Source: Paludibacterium yongneupense DSM 18731 (lineage in GTDB: Bacteria > Pseudomonadota > Gammaproteobacteria > Burkholderiales > Chromobacteriaceae). From it: 64,000 nt of DNA. A model generated the notes under the pieces. The model saw nothing but the letters and a program-made list of their open reading frames with translations, had not been told where the DNA came from and ran no database searches. The position numbers and the translations under genes are program-made. Numbering within the stretch: position 1 is the first letter of the stretch; the number at the start of each line of letters is the position of its first letter. The stretch is taken from contig NZ_KE383958.1 in NCBI RefSeq assembly GCF_000422925.1, forward strand, positions 124,001-188,000, in the 5' to 3' direction. Of this stretch, positions 52,211 through 59,450 are shown one piece after another.

Positions 52211-53478
52211 TGCGTAGCAGTGACATTTTGATCGTTGACGATGAAATCGGCATTCGCGAACTGCTGTCCGAGATCCTGCAGGACGAGGGTTACACGGTGG
52301 CCCTGGCGGAAAATGCGGAAGTCGCAAGGCAGCTGAGAAACCAGACCCGCCCCTCTCTGGTGCTGCTGGACATCTGGATGCCGGATTGCGATGGCGTCAC
52401 TCTGCTCAAGGAGTGGGCGAAATCGGGCCAGTTGAACATGCCGGTGGTAATGATGTCGGGGCATGCCAGTATCGATACCGCGGTTGAAGCCACCCGCATC
52501 GGGGCCTTCGATTTCCTCGAAAAGCCGATTGCACTGCAGAAGCTGCTGGGTACGGTGCAGCGCGCGCTCAAGTATGGCGACATGCAGGCCAATACCTCGC
52601 TCAATCTGGACAAGCTCGGCAAGAGCGAACCGATCCAGGAGCTCAAGCGCCAGCTGGAGCGGGTCTCTAAGGTCAAATCGCCGGTGCTGCTGACCGGCGA
52701 ATCGGGCTCCGGGTTCGAACTGGTTGCTCGCTTCTTCCATCAGGGCAATACGCCGTGGGTGACGCCGGCCAAGCCAGAACAATTGGCGGACGCCCCTCTG
52801 GAGCTGCTGCAGAAAGCCAATAACGGCGTGCTGTTTCTGCCTGAGATCGGGCAGTACAACCGACGCATCCAGCAGGGCTTGTTGTTCCTGCTCTCAAAAC
52901 TCGACCGTTTCAATGTGCGCCTGCTCTGCTCGTGCAGCAGGCCGTTGCAGGAGCTGTTGATCGACCCCGAGTGCGACAACCGTCTGCTGACCTCGCTGTC
53001 GAGCGTGATCGTGCCGATTCCGCCGTTGCGCGAACACGCTGAAGACATCATCTTCATTGCCGAGCAGATCCTGACCGAGTTCGTGGAGTCCAAGCAGGTT
53101 CCGACGCGCAAGCTGACGACGGCGGCGCTCAATGCCCTGCGCCAATACGACTGGCCAGGCAACCTCGAACAATTGCGCAGCATCATCAAGAGCCTGGCAC
53201 TGACTTCGGATTCGGACGACCTGGATGCGCCCGAGGTCAACAAGGTGCTGGCCCAGTTCCGGCACGAAAAGCCGTCGGAAGAGACGGGGTTCGATTTCAA
53301 CATGCCGCTGCGCGAACTGCGCGAGCAGCTGGAGCGTCGCTACTTCGAATATCATATTTCGCTGGAAAACGGCAATATGAGCCGGGTTGCGCAGAAAGTC
53401 GGGCTCGAACGCACCCACCTCTATCGCAAGCTCAAGCAGCTGGGCATCAAGTTTTCCCGCCGCACCGTCGAAGAGTGA
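52210..53478 (+). CDS. ntrX: NtrX-type response regulator with degenerate AAA+ domain
   Basis: The receiver (1-120) is normal, with Asp10/Asp11, phospho-acceptor Asp54 in LLDIWMPD and Lys in FLEKPI. The central domain aligns with sigma-54 activators, but Walker A reads GESGSGFE (163-170; Phe169 replaces the lysine). Walker B reads LFLPEIG (Pro211 replaces the aspartate), and the GAFTGA loop is missing with its surroundings. It should therefore neither hydrolyse ATP nor contact sigma-54. The C-terminal Fis-type helix-turn-helix (NMSRVAQKVGLERTHLYRKL) is intact. It probably acts as a conventional DNA-binding regulator paired with NtrY. It is 422 residues long, against about 450 for canonical NtrX. 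Confidence 0.9.
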   Translation: MRSSDILIVDDEIGIRELLSEILQDEGYTVALAENAEVARQLRNQTRPSLVLLDIWMPDCDGVTLLKEWAKSGQLNMPVVMMSGHASIDTAVEATRIGAFDFLEKPIALQKLLGTVQRALKYGDMQANTSLNLDKLGKSEPIQELKRQLERVSKVKSPVLLTGESGSGFELVARFFHQGNTPWVTPAKPEQLADAPLELLQKANNGVLFLPEIGQYNRRIQQGLLFLLSKLDRFNVRLLCSCSRPLQELLIDPECDNRLLTSLSSVIVPIPPLREHAEDIIFIAEQILTEFVESKQVPTRKLTTAALNALRQYDWPGNLEQLRSIIKSLALTSDSDDLDAPEVNKVLAQFRHEKPSEETGFDFNMPLRELREQLERRYFEYHISLENGNMSRVAQKVGLERTHLYRKLKQLGIKFSRRTVEE

Positions 53479-53482
53479 GCCG

Positions 53483-54247
53483 ATGAGCGAGCTGGATGAC
53501 AAGGCGTTATTGCGCTACAGCCGTCATATCCTGCTGCCGCAGATCGATATCGCCGGGCAGGAGAAGCTGCTGGCTGCGCGTGCGCTCATCGTCGGTGCCG
53601 GCGGCCTCGGCTCCCCGGTCGCGCTTTACCTGGCCAGTGCCGGCGTCGGCCGTATCACCCTGGCCGATGACGATACGGTCGAACTCGGAAATCTGCAGCG
53701 GCAGATTGCACACGATATGGCGAGCCTGGGCGTGAACAAGGCGCGCTCGGCGGCGGCGCGCATGCATGCGATGAATCCGGGTGTCGAGATCGTGGCGCTG
53801 GAAGTGCGTCTGGGCGGGGAGGCGTTGCACAAGGAGGTCGCCAGCCACGATGTGGTCATCGATTGTTCTGATAATTTCGGAACGCGGCAGGCGATCAATC
53901 GCGCCGCCGTTGCCGCGCGCGTGCCGTTGGTATCGGGAGCCGCAGTCGCCTTCGCCGGGCAGTTGGCGGTATTCGATGCCCGCGATGCGCAGTCTCCCTG
54001 CTACCATTGCCTGTATCCGGATGAGGGCGCGGTGGGCGATGGCCCCTGTGCGACCTTCGGTGTCCTGTCGCCGCTGGTCGGCGTTGTCGGCAGCCTGCAG
54101 GCGGTCGAGGCGATCAAGCTGCTTTGCGGCCAGCCTGCCAGTGTCGGGCGCCTGACACTGTACGATGCGCATGACGGCCTGTTCCGTCATCTCAAGCTCG
54201 CGCGCGACCCTGCTTGCGCGGTCTGCGGCACCGGCGTCAGCTCTTGA
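53483..54247 (+). CDS. moeB: MoeB/ThiF-family adenylyltransferase
   Basis: The protein is an E1-like enzyme that adenylates the C-terminus of a small sulfur carrier, MoaD for molybdopterin or ThiS for thiazole. The 254-residue form lacks the rhodanese extension. It shows RYSRHILLPQIDIAGQEKLL, the ATP loop VGAGGLGSPVALYLASAGVG, DDDTVELGNLQRQI, DCSDNFGTRQAIN and paired CxxC zinc ligands (CYHC and CAVC). The ATG at 53483 comes 4 bp after ntrX. The 3' end overlaps the convergent tlpA gene by 11 bp. MoeB is favoured over ThiF by length. Confidence 0.85.
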   Translation: MSELDDKALLRYSRHILLPQIDIAGQEKLLAARALIVGAGGLGSPVALYLASAGVGRITLADDDTVELGNLQRQIAHDMASLGVNKARSAAARMHAMNPGVEIVALEVRLGGEALHKEVASHDVVIDCSDNFGTRQAINRAAVAARVPLVSGAAVAFAGQLAVFDARDAQSPCYHCLYPDEGAVGDGPCATFGVLSPLVGVVGSLQAVEAIKLLCGQPASVGRLTLYDAHDGLFRHLKLARDPACAVCGTGVSS

Positions 54248-54728
54248 GTCCGCCTTCGATCAGCTGCCGTATCTCGGCGAAATTCATCACCCCTACGTAG
54301 CGTTTCACGATATTGCCCTCGCGGTCGAGCAGGAAGGTGCTCGGCGTCAGCTGGATATCGCCGAAAGCCTTGGCGATGCGTCCGTCTCCGTCGAATGTCA
54401 CGCTAAAGGGCAAGTGGTTTCTACTGGAGTATTCCCGGACATAGGAGGGCGTGTCGTAATTCATGGCGACCGCCACGATGGCGAAACCATGCGCCGCATA
54501 GCGCTGGTACATCGCCTTCATCTGCGACATCTCCTCGATGCAACCGGAACAACTGGTCGCCCAGAAGTTGACCAGTACCACCTTGCCCTTGAGTGCGGCC
54601 AGCGATTCGGGTTTGCCTTGCAGCGTGGTGTACGCCACTTGCGGCGCAGCATTGCGCGCGAAACCCAGGGTGTAGATCAGTACGCCGCCGACTGCCAGCA
54701 GCGCCAGTACGGCAAACCATTTCTTCAT
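54237..54728 (-). CDS. TlpA-family thioredoxin-like protein, membrane-anchored
   Basis: The 163-residue protein has an uncleaved or cleavable N-terminal helix (WFAVLALLAVGGVLIYTLGF). A thioredoxin fold with the redox motif SCSGC in VNFWATSCSGCIEEMSQM (about 55-72) follows. The cis-proline region is LTPSTFLLDREGN. CSGC is an unusual central pair compared with CAPC in the other TlpA of this window, so its redox potential may differ. It starts directly after the thioesterase stop (TAAATG), so the two are coupled. Confidence 0.85.
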   Translation of the reverse strand: MKKWFAVLALLAVGGVLIYTLGFARNAAPQVAYTTLQGKPESLAALKGKVVLVNFWATSCSGCIEEMSQMKAMYQRYAAHGFAIVAVAMNYDTPSYVREYSSRNHLPFSVTFDGDGRIAKAFGDIQLTPSTFLLDREGNIVKRYVGVMNFAEIRQLIEGGLKS

Positions 54729-55160
54729 TTACGCGTTCTCGTCGCTATCGTTACGGTGCAAGGTTTCCAGCAGCGTCAACAGCTCGCCTTCGAGACGTAC
54801 CGCCTTGTTCAGTTTGGCATCGTAGATGACGAAGCTGACGTCGGCTTCGGCCACCAGCACCCCGTCGCGCGCCTGACGCACCGTTTGATGCATGACCGCG
54901 CTGCGCTTGCTAAGCGATTTGACCGTGGTCTCGAGCACCAGTTCGTCGCCCATGGTTGCCGCCGAGCGGTAGTCGATATTGATGTTGACGACGATCAGGG
55001 CCAGCCCGGAGTTCAGAAACCAGGCCAGATCGGCGCGGTCCTCGAAATAAGCCCAGCGCGCTTCTTCCAGAAACTCGAGATAACGCGCGTTGTTGACATG
55101 AGCATACAGGTCCAGGTGGTAGCCCCGGACCTTGATGCGGGTGGTGTGGCGCATGCGCAT
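54729..55160 (-). CDS. Hotdog-fold acyl-CoA thioesterase
   Basis: The 143-residue protein is a 4-hydroxybenzoyl-CoA thioesterase-type hotdog enzyme. The motif YHLDLYAHVNNARYLEFLEEARW contains the conserved Asp/His/Asn region, given in part. NINIDYRSAATMGDELVLET forms the central strand. It resembles YbgC-type proteins, but ybgC normally heads the tol operon, 35 kb away here, so a paralogue is more likely. The substrate is unknown. ATG at 55158-55160 or 55152-55154 could start it. Confidence 0.8.
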   Translation of the reverse strand: MRMRHTTRIKVRGYHLDLYAHVNNARYLEFLEEARWAYFEDRADLAWFLNSGLALIVVNINIDYRSAATMGDELVLETTVKSLSKRSAVMHQTVRQARDGVLVAEADVSFVIYDAKLNKAVRLEGELLTLLETLHRNDSDENA

Positions 55161-55212
55161 CCCCCGCCGGCGCCGCTGCAGGCGGCGTCGGCCACAATTG
55201 ATCGGCGCTGTG

Positions 55213-55590
55213 TCAGTCTTCTTCGCGATACAGATCGAGCGGGAGAAACGCCTCGCGCTGCAGAGGTTCGTCTACCAGATCGGTCAGTACCGTGTGGATT
55301 TCGACATCGAACCACTCTGTGAATTGTTCCGGACTCAATTCTTCGGGCCACAGGCCGTCGTCTTCGCACCAGTCGGCCAGTTCGGCCTGGAACAGGACAC
55401 GGTAGTGCTGCAGCACGAATTCTTCCGCCGCGGCGTAATCGTCGCTGGCGGGTATCAGGAGGGCATTGCAGTCGCGGCGCAGGTCTTCCAGCGTGAGCTC
55501 TGCGTCCAGGTCGCCCGGGAGGGACTTGAGCCATTCTTGAAAGGCCGCGCGCGGGCGGATCACGGCGATACTGCGATTGACTTCGTACAT
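55213..55590 (-). CDS. Unrecognised acidic protein
   Basis: I do not recognise this 125-residue protein (MYEVNRSIAVIRPRAAFQEW). It is strongly acidic, with a WCEDDGLWPEELSPEQFTEW segment near residue 73, and has no signal peptide or membrane helix. Codon use is like its neighbours, and the frame is conserved-looking, with a start set off from the TonB-like gene by 27 bp. It is transcribed with the thioesterase and TlpA genes in the same direction. Confidence 0.65.
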   Translation of the reverse strand: MYEVNRSIAVIRPRAAFQEWLKSLPGDLDAELTLEDLRRDCNALLIPASDDYAAAEEFVLQHYRVLFQAELADWCEDDGLWPEELSPEQFTEWFDVEIHTVLTDLVDEPLQREAFLPLDLYREED

Positions 55591-55617
55591 GCGATTTTCC
55601 TATTTTTACGTTATGAG

Positions 55618-56430
55618 TTAGCGGGTGGCCAGGTTGTCGTCAACGCCGAAAACCAGGGTCCGCGTGATCGTCATGCTATTGTGCTGAGCCGCGATTCGTG
55701 GCGGCAGAGGCGCGAATTTCTTGGCCAGGCGGATGATATGGATCGCCGCCTCGTCCAGGACCGGGTACTGCGATTTTTTGAGCAGTGTAACCCTGCCGAG
55801 CGAACCGTCCGCGTAGATTTCGATTTTCAGCCGCGGCCCGCCGCTGATGCCCTGTCGCTTGACCGCATCGGGAAAATACTGGTGGCCGATCTGCTCGATC
55901 CGTTGTTGCCACGCATCGACATAAAGTTGCCAGTCTACACCCAGATCGCCGTCGAGCTGCGTTTCGTCGTGTTGAGCGGTGACCGTGGCCGCCTTCTGTT
56001 GTTCGATCTGCGCCACCTGCGCGAGCAGGGACTGCGTATCGATCCGGCCGCTTGCTTCCGCTCGCGCGGCGCGGACGACGGGGGCCCGCGGGGAGGGCGG
56101 GGAGGGCGGCGGCGGCACGAGCGCAGCCGGCGCGATGCGCGCTTGAACCTTGCGCGTCATGCGCAAGGCGTGGTGGACGGTGGGCGGCGGCGGCACGGTT
56201 GCCGCGGCGCGTGGCACTGGCGGCTCGATTGTCCGGGTGGAGGGCTGCGCCGACGGCGGCGGCGCAGTCAAGCTGACTGTCAGCGGCGTCTGGATCGACG
56301 GCAGGGGACGGACCCAGGACAGTCCGCCGGAGGCGAGCAGCACCAGATGCAGTAACAGCGATGCCCCCAGCGTGACGGCTAGCGTCGGCCAGGGAGAGCG
56401 CAAAGGTCTGTCGGCAATGGTGTGGCGCAT
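55618..56430 (-). CDS. TonB-like energy-transducer family protein
   Basis: The 270-residue protein has an N-terminal anchor (LAVTLGASLLLHLVLLASGG), a Pro/Ala-rich linker (residues 50-130) and a C-terminal TonB-type domain. That domain includes YVDAWQQRIEQIGHQYFPDA, GGPRLKIEIYADGSLGRVTL and SQYPVLDEAAIHIIRLAKKF. TonB-like proteins with this domain couple inner-membrane motors to outer-membrane transport, but no exbB or exbD gene is near. The start is the ATG at 56428-56430. A true TonB role is not shown. Confidence 0.8.
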   Translation of the reverse strand: MRHTIADRPLRSPWPTLAVTLGASLLLHLVLLASGGLSWVRPLPSIQTPLTVSLTAPPPSAQPSTRTIEPPVPRAAATVPPPPTVHHALRMTRKVQARIAPAALVPPPPSPPSPRAPVVRAARAEASGRIDTQSLLAQVAQIEQQKAATVTAQHDETQLDGDLGVDWQLYVDAWQQRIEQIGHQYFPDAVKRQGISGGPRLKIEIYADGSLGRVTLLKKSQYPVLDEAAIHIIRLAKKFAPLPPRIAAQHNSMTITRTLVFGVDDNLATR

Positions 56431-56469
56431 GAGCGGGTTCCGTGTCTGGCGCGAGTGTAGCATGTTGCG

Positions 56470-56498
56470 GCCCGCTCATGCCCGACCGTGGAGCGGGC
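56470..56498 (-). terminator. Hairpin downstream of dps
   Basis: GCCCGCTC (56470-56477) and GAGCGGGC (56491-56498) form an 8-bp stem directly after the dps stop codon. There is no T-run on the minus strand, so it is a weak candidate. Confidence 0.4.
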
Positions 56499-56963
56499 TT
56501 ACTTTTCCAGCAGACTGCGCAGCATCCATGCCGTTTTTTCGTGCACTTGCAAGCGCTGGGTCAGCAAGTCGGCGCTCGGCTCGTCGGCGGCGCGGTCCAC
56601 GTCCGGGAACAGGCTGCGCGCGGTGCGACACAGCGTCTCGTGGCCTTCGACCAGCTGGCGGATCATGTCTTCCGCACGCGGCACGCCGGACGCTTCTTCG
56701 ATCGAGGTCAGCCGCGCGAATTCGGCGTAGCTTCCCGGCGCAGGGTGCCCAAGCGCACGGATGCGTTCGGCGATCAGGTCCACTGCCAGCGACAGTTCGG
56801 TGTATTGCTGCTCGAACATCAGGTGCAGCGTCTGGAACATCGGCCCGGTCACGTTCCAGTGGAAGTTATGGGTTTTCAGATACAAGGTGTAGCTGTCCGC
56901 CAGCAGGCGGGACAGGCCCTGGACGATTTGACGCCGATCCTGTTCGTTGATTCCGATGTCCAT
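56499..56963 (-). CDS. dps: Dps-family ferritin-like DNA-protection protein
   Basis: Dps dodecamers store iron and protect DNA under oxidative stress or starvation. The 154-residue protein has the ferroxidase motif [17 protein letters not shown] followed by [20 protein letters not shown], which holds the intersubunit His, Asp and Glu ligands. The length is in range. Three consecutive ATGs occur at 56961-56969; the last (MDIGINEQ) has AAGGAG at a normal distance and is chosen. No OxyR site was identified upstream. Confidence 0.92.
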   Translation of the reverse strand: MDIGINEQDRRQIVQGLSRLLADSYTLYLKTHNFHWNVTGPMFQTLHLMFEQQYTELSLAVDLIAERIRALGHPAPGSYAEFARLTSIEEASGVPRAEDMIRQLVEGHETLCRTARSLFPDVDRAADEPSADLLTQRLQVHEKTAWMLRSLLEK

Positions 56964-57070
56964 CATCATTCTCCTTGCGCAAGCCGCTGACGGCCCCATG
57001 TTGAAAGCGGAACACGCGAACGATGGCGTTCCGGTCTATCCGGCTATCATGGAACAAATCCGGCGCCGGC

Positions 57071-57475
57071 TCAACGCACGCGATCGTGATCGTCGTTTAC
57101 GTGGTGGTATTCGCCTTCGATCACGTCGTTGTCCTGCACGGGGCGTGCCCGCCGTTGCGGGCCCTTGAGCGGCAGCAGCAAGGCGATCGCCGCGATTTCA
57201 CTCAATACGCCGGGGATGATGAACAGAATTCCGGACAGGGTGTACCGCAGCGGCCACAAGAGCGAGTAAACCGATATCGCTTCGCCCTGGCGCATGATGC
57301 TGCCCAGGGTCAGCAGCGCCGCCAGCTTCTGGTTGCGCAGCATCCAGCAGCCGAACAGGGCGCTCGCACAGACGTACAGCAGGACGGCCAGCGCGCCGAA
57401 ATGCCCGGCGAGCGTGACCAGCGCGGCAATCTCGAGAAAAGGGTAGAGCAGTACGATCAGTAAAAATTTACGCAT
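57071..57475 (-). CDS. fxsA: FxsA-family membrane protein
   Basis: The 134-residue inner-membrane protein starts MRKFLLIVLLYPFLEIAALV, matching FxsA, and has GCWMLRNQ and FIIPGVLSEIAAIALLLPL. In E. coli FxsA overproduction relieves phage T7 exclusion by the F plasmid; its normal role is unknown. The hydrophilic tail is DNDVIEGEYHHVNDDHD-like. It is divergent from cutA with a gap of only 13 bp, so their ribosome sites and promoters overlap the opposite gene or lie inside it. Confidence 0.85.
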   Translation of the reverse strand: MRKFLLIVLLYPFLEIAALVTLAGHFGALAVLLYVCASALFGCWMLRNQKLAALLTLGSIMRQGEAISVYSLLWPLRYTLSGILFIIPGVLSEIAAIALLLPLKGPQRRARPVQDNDVIEGEYHHVNDDHDRVR

Positions 57476-57488
57476 GGAATCGTTCGCT

Positions 57489-57827
57489 ATGAAATGTTTG
57501 CTTGTTTTCTGCAACGCGCCTGATGCCGTCGTAGCGCACGAGTTGGCGTCGCTGCTCGTCGAACGCAGGCTCGCCGCCTGCGTCAATATTCTGGCGCCCT
57601 GCCGTTCGGTGTACCGCTGGCAAGGCAAGGTCGAAACCGCAGAGGAAATCCCCTTGCTGATCAAGACCACGCAAGCCGCCTATCCTGCGCTGCAAGCGCT
57701 GTTGTGCGAGAGGCACCCTTACGAGCTGCCGGAAATCGTCGCCTGCGATCTCGGGCCGGGGCTTCCCGCCTACCTGAAATGGGTCGCGTCGGCTGTGGTT
57801 TCAAGTCCCGGCGACAAAGAGACTTGA
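57489..57827 (+). CDS. cutA: CutA1 divalent-cation tolerance protein
   Basis: The 112-residue protein is a trimeric CutA1. It begins MKCLLVFCNAPDAVVAHELA and has the family motifs RRLAACVNILAPCRSVYRWQGK (given in part), EIPLLIKT and the C-terminal HPYELPEIVACDLGPGLPAYLKW. It was linked to copper tolerance in E. coli, but the molecular function is unclear. The start at 57489 avoids overlap with divergent fxsA. The tRNA-Lys cluster follows after 113 bp. Confidence 0.93.
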   Translation: MKCLLVFCNAPDAVVAHELASLLVERRLAACVNILAPCRSVYRWQGKVETAEEIPLLIKTTQAAYPALQALLCERHPYELPEIVACDLGPGLPAYLKWVASAVVSSPGDKET

Positions 57828-57897
57828 TGGCTCCTTTCGTTTCTGTGGCGCTTGCGCGCGAATATACGGTGTTTTCAGGCGCGAATTTTAAAAAATA

Positions 57898-57927
57898 TTG
57901 ACTTTTGCAATCTTTCTATTTTATAGT
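57898..57927 (+). promoter_or_regulatory. Promoter of the tRNA-Lys cluster
   Basis: TTGACT (57898-57903) and TATAGT (57922-57927) are spaced by 18 bp. They follow an A/T tract (57885-57897) resembling an UP element, and precede the first tRNA by 13 bp. This is the best sigma-70 promoter in this part of the window. Confidence 0.7.
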
Positions 57928-57940
57928 TGCTGTCTCTCAT

Positions 57941-58016
57941 GGGTCGTTAGCTCAGCTGGTAGAGCAGCGGACTTTTAATCCGTTGGTCACAAGTTCAAAT
58001 CTTGTACGACCCACCA
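57941..58016 (+). tRNA. tRNA-Lys (UUU), copy 1
   Basis: A full 76-nt cloverleaf with encoded CCA. The acceptor stem GGGTCGT pairs with ACGACCC, the anticodon loop is CTTTTAA (anticodon TTT) and the T stem is ACAAG/CTTGT. It is the first of four lysine tRNAs. Confidence 0.97.
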
Positions 58017-58040
58017 TGAGACCCCGGGAAGACGTGATAC

Positions 58041-58116
58041 GGGTCGTTAGCTCAGCTGGTAGAGCAGCGGACTTTTAATCCGTTGGTCGCAAGTTCAAAT
58101 CTTGCACGACCCACCA
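58041..58116 (+). tRNA. tRNA-Lys (UUU), copy 2
   Basis: It is the same as copy 1 except in the T stem, GCAAG/CTTGC, where an A-T pair has become G-C on both sides. CCA is encoded. A 24-bp spacer separates it from copy 1. Confidence 0.97.
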
Positions 58117-58142
58117 AATCTCGGTAAACTGCACGGCGCGTT

Positions 58143-58218
58143 GGGTCGTTAGCTCAGTTGGTAGAGCAGCGGACTCTTAATCCGTAGGTCGAGTGTTCGA
58201 GCCACTCACGACCCACCA
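58143..58218 (+). tRNA. tRNA-Lys (CUU), copy 1
   Basis: The anticodon loop CTCTTAA gives anticodon CTT. The acceptor stem is GGGTCGT/ACGACCC as in the UUU copies, but the T arm is GAGTG-TTCGAGC-CACTC. CCA is encoded. The length is 76 nt. Confidence 0.97.
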
Positions 58219-58227
58219 TCGCACCTT

Positions 58228-58303
58228 GGGCTGTTAGCTCAGTTGGTAGAGCAGCGGACTCTTAATCCGTAGGTCGAGTGTTCGAGCCACTCACAGCCCA
58301 CCA
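58228..58303 (+). tRNA. tRNA-Lys (CUU), copy 2
   Basis: It is identical to CUU copy 1 apart from the acceptor stem, GGGCTGT/ACAGCCC, where two adjacent base pairs are exchanged on both sides. The spacer is only 9 bp. CCA is encoded. Confidence 0.97.
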
Positions 58304-58314
58304 AGAATACCATC

Positions 58315-58345
58315 AAAAAGCCCGGTCATCGCGACCGGGCTTTTT
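58315..58345 (+). terminator. Rho-independent terminator of the tRNA-Lys cluster
   Basis: AAAAAGCCCGGTC (58315-58327) pairs with GACCGGGCTTTTT (58333-58345) around an ATCGC loop. The stem is GC-rich with a T-run, and it lies 11 bp after the last tRNA. Its A/T flanks make it bidirectional in principle. Confidence 0.93.
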
Positions 58346-58475
58346 GTTTGCATCGTCTGGCCGCAGGCACGCGGCTGTCGTGCCTGCGGCCCCGTCGCCA
58401 GAACTGTCCCGGGCGGGCAATCCGATTTATCATTTCCGGTATATTCGAGGTTTGCTACCGCAGAAGGGAGTGGGC

Positions 58476-59354
58476 ATGTCGCATGTTATCCCGGTTTCGG
58501 GGCGGTGCTGGAACGGCGCCGATGGCGCCGCTGCGGGCGGAGCGTTGCTGGAGGAGCTCGAGGCGGGGAAGGCGCTGTATTTTCCCGAAATGTCCTTCGA
58601 GCTTTCTGCCGACGAAGTCCGCTTGCTCGCCCCGCATCACGCCGATCCGGCGCGCAAGAACATCAGTCTCGCCGGCGATGGCAGTACCTTGCACGGCGTG
58701 GTCGGCCCGGACGGGGTGGCAATGGGGGTGCGCAGCATGCTCGAGCGCTTCCGGTGCCAGGCCCGGCAGTTGATCGACGGCATCTGCCCTGCCTACGGCA
58801 AGGCGTTGCAAGTGGCGCCTGCCAGCCTGCGCCTGCACCGGGTTGAAGGGCGATGCAGCTCCTGGCGCAAGGACGACAGCCGGCTGCATGTGGATGCCTT
58901 CCCTTCGCGGCCCCTGGCGGGAAAGCGCATTCTGCGGGTATTTTCGAATATCAATCCGCAGGGCGAGCCCAGGGTCTGGCGGATAGGCGAAGCTTTCCCG
59001 CGCGTGGCGCGGCGATTTGCGCCCGCCATCCGCCCGCCGCTGCCGGGGAGCGCCGGCCTGCTGCATCTGCTCGGCGTGACCAAGAGCCGTCGTACGGCCT
59101 ACGACCATTTCATGCTGGGCTTGCACGATGCGATGAAGGGCGATGCCGACTATCAGCGCGCATGCGAGCAAGAGACCGTCCCGTTCGCTCCGGGCAGTAG
59201 CTGGGTTTGCTTCAGCGACCAGACTTCGCATGCCGTGATGAGCGGGCAGTTCATGCTCGAGCAGACTTTCTTCCTGTCGCCGTCGGCCTTGCTGCATCCG
59301 GAGCTGTCGCCCTTGTCCATCCTCGAAGCCCTGACCGGCCGGCGCCTGCTGTGA
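58476..59354 (+). CDS. kdoO: Kdo hydroxylase (Fe(II)/2-oxoglutarate dioxygenase)
   Basis: KdoO hydroxylates the 3-deoxy-D-manno-octulosonic acid of the LPS inner core to give Ko, using iron, oxygen and 2-oxoglutarate. The 292-residue protein shows the facial triad His138-x-Asp140 in SRLHVDAFPSRP and His252 in SDQTSHAVMSG. Family-typical sequence includes ISLAGDGSTLHGV, SSWRKDDSRLHVDAFPSRPL (split) and LRVFSNINPQGEPRVWRIGE. The ATG at 58476 is preceded by AAGGGAGTG. It stands alone after the tRNA terminator. Confidence 0.88.
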   Translation: MSHVIPVSGRCWNGADGAAAGGALLEELEAGKALYFPEMSFELSADEVRLLAPHHADPARKNISLAGDGSTLHGVVGPDGVAMGVRSMLERFRCQARQLIDGICPAYGKALQVAPASLRLHRVEGRCSSWRKDDSRLHVDAFPSRPLAGKRILRVFSNINPQGEPRVWRIGEAFPRVARRFAPAIRPPLPGSAGLLHLLGVTKSRRTAYDHFMLGLHDAMKGDADYQRACEQETVPFAPGSSWVCFSDQTSHAVMSGQFMLEQTFFLSPSALLHPELSPLSILEALTGRRLL

Positions 59355-59450
59355 GCACGGGGGGGCGGGTCGTGCAGGCAATCGTTTCACGGCGGGCGGC
59401 TTGTCAAGCATAATGCCGCTGCGCTTCGTTTTTATCCAGAGGACCGGTTG

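Noticed and set aside
54729-55160. Calling the thioesterase ybgC
   Set aside because: It has the right fold, but it is 35 kb from the tol cluster and paired with tlpA, so orthology cannot be claimed.
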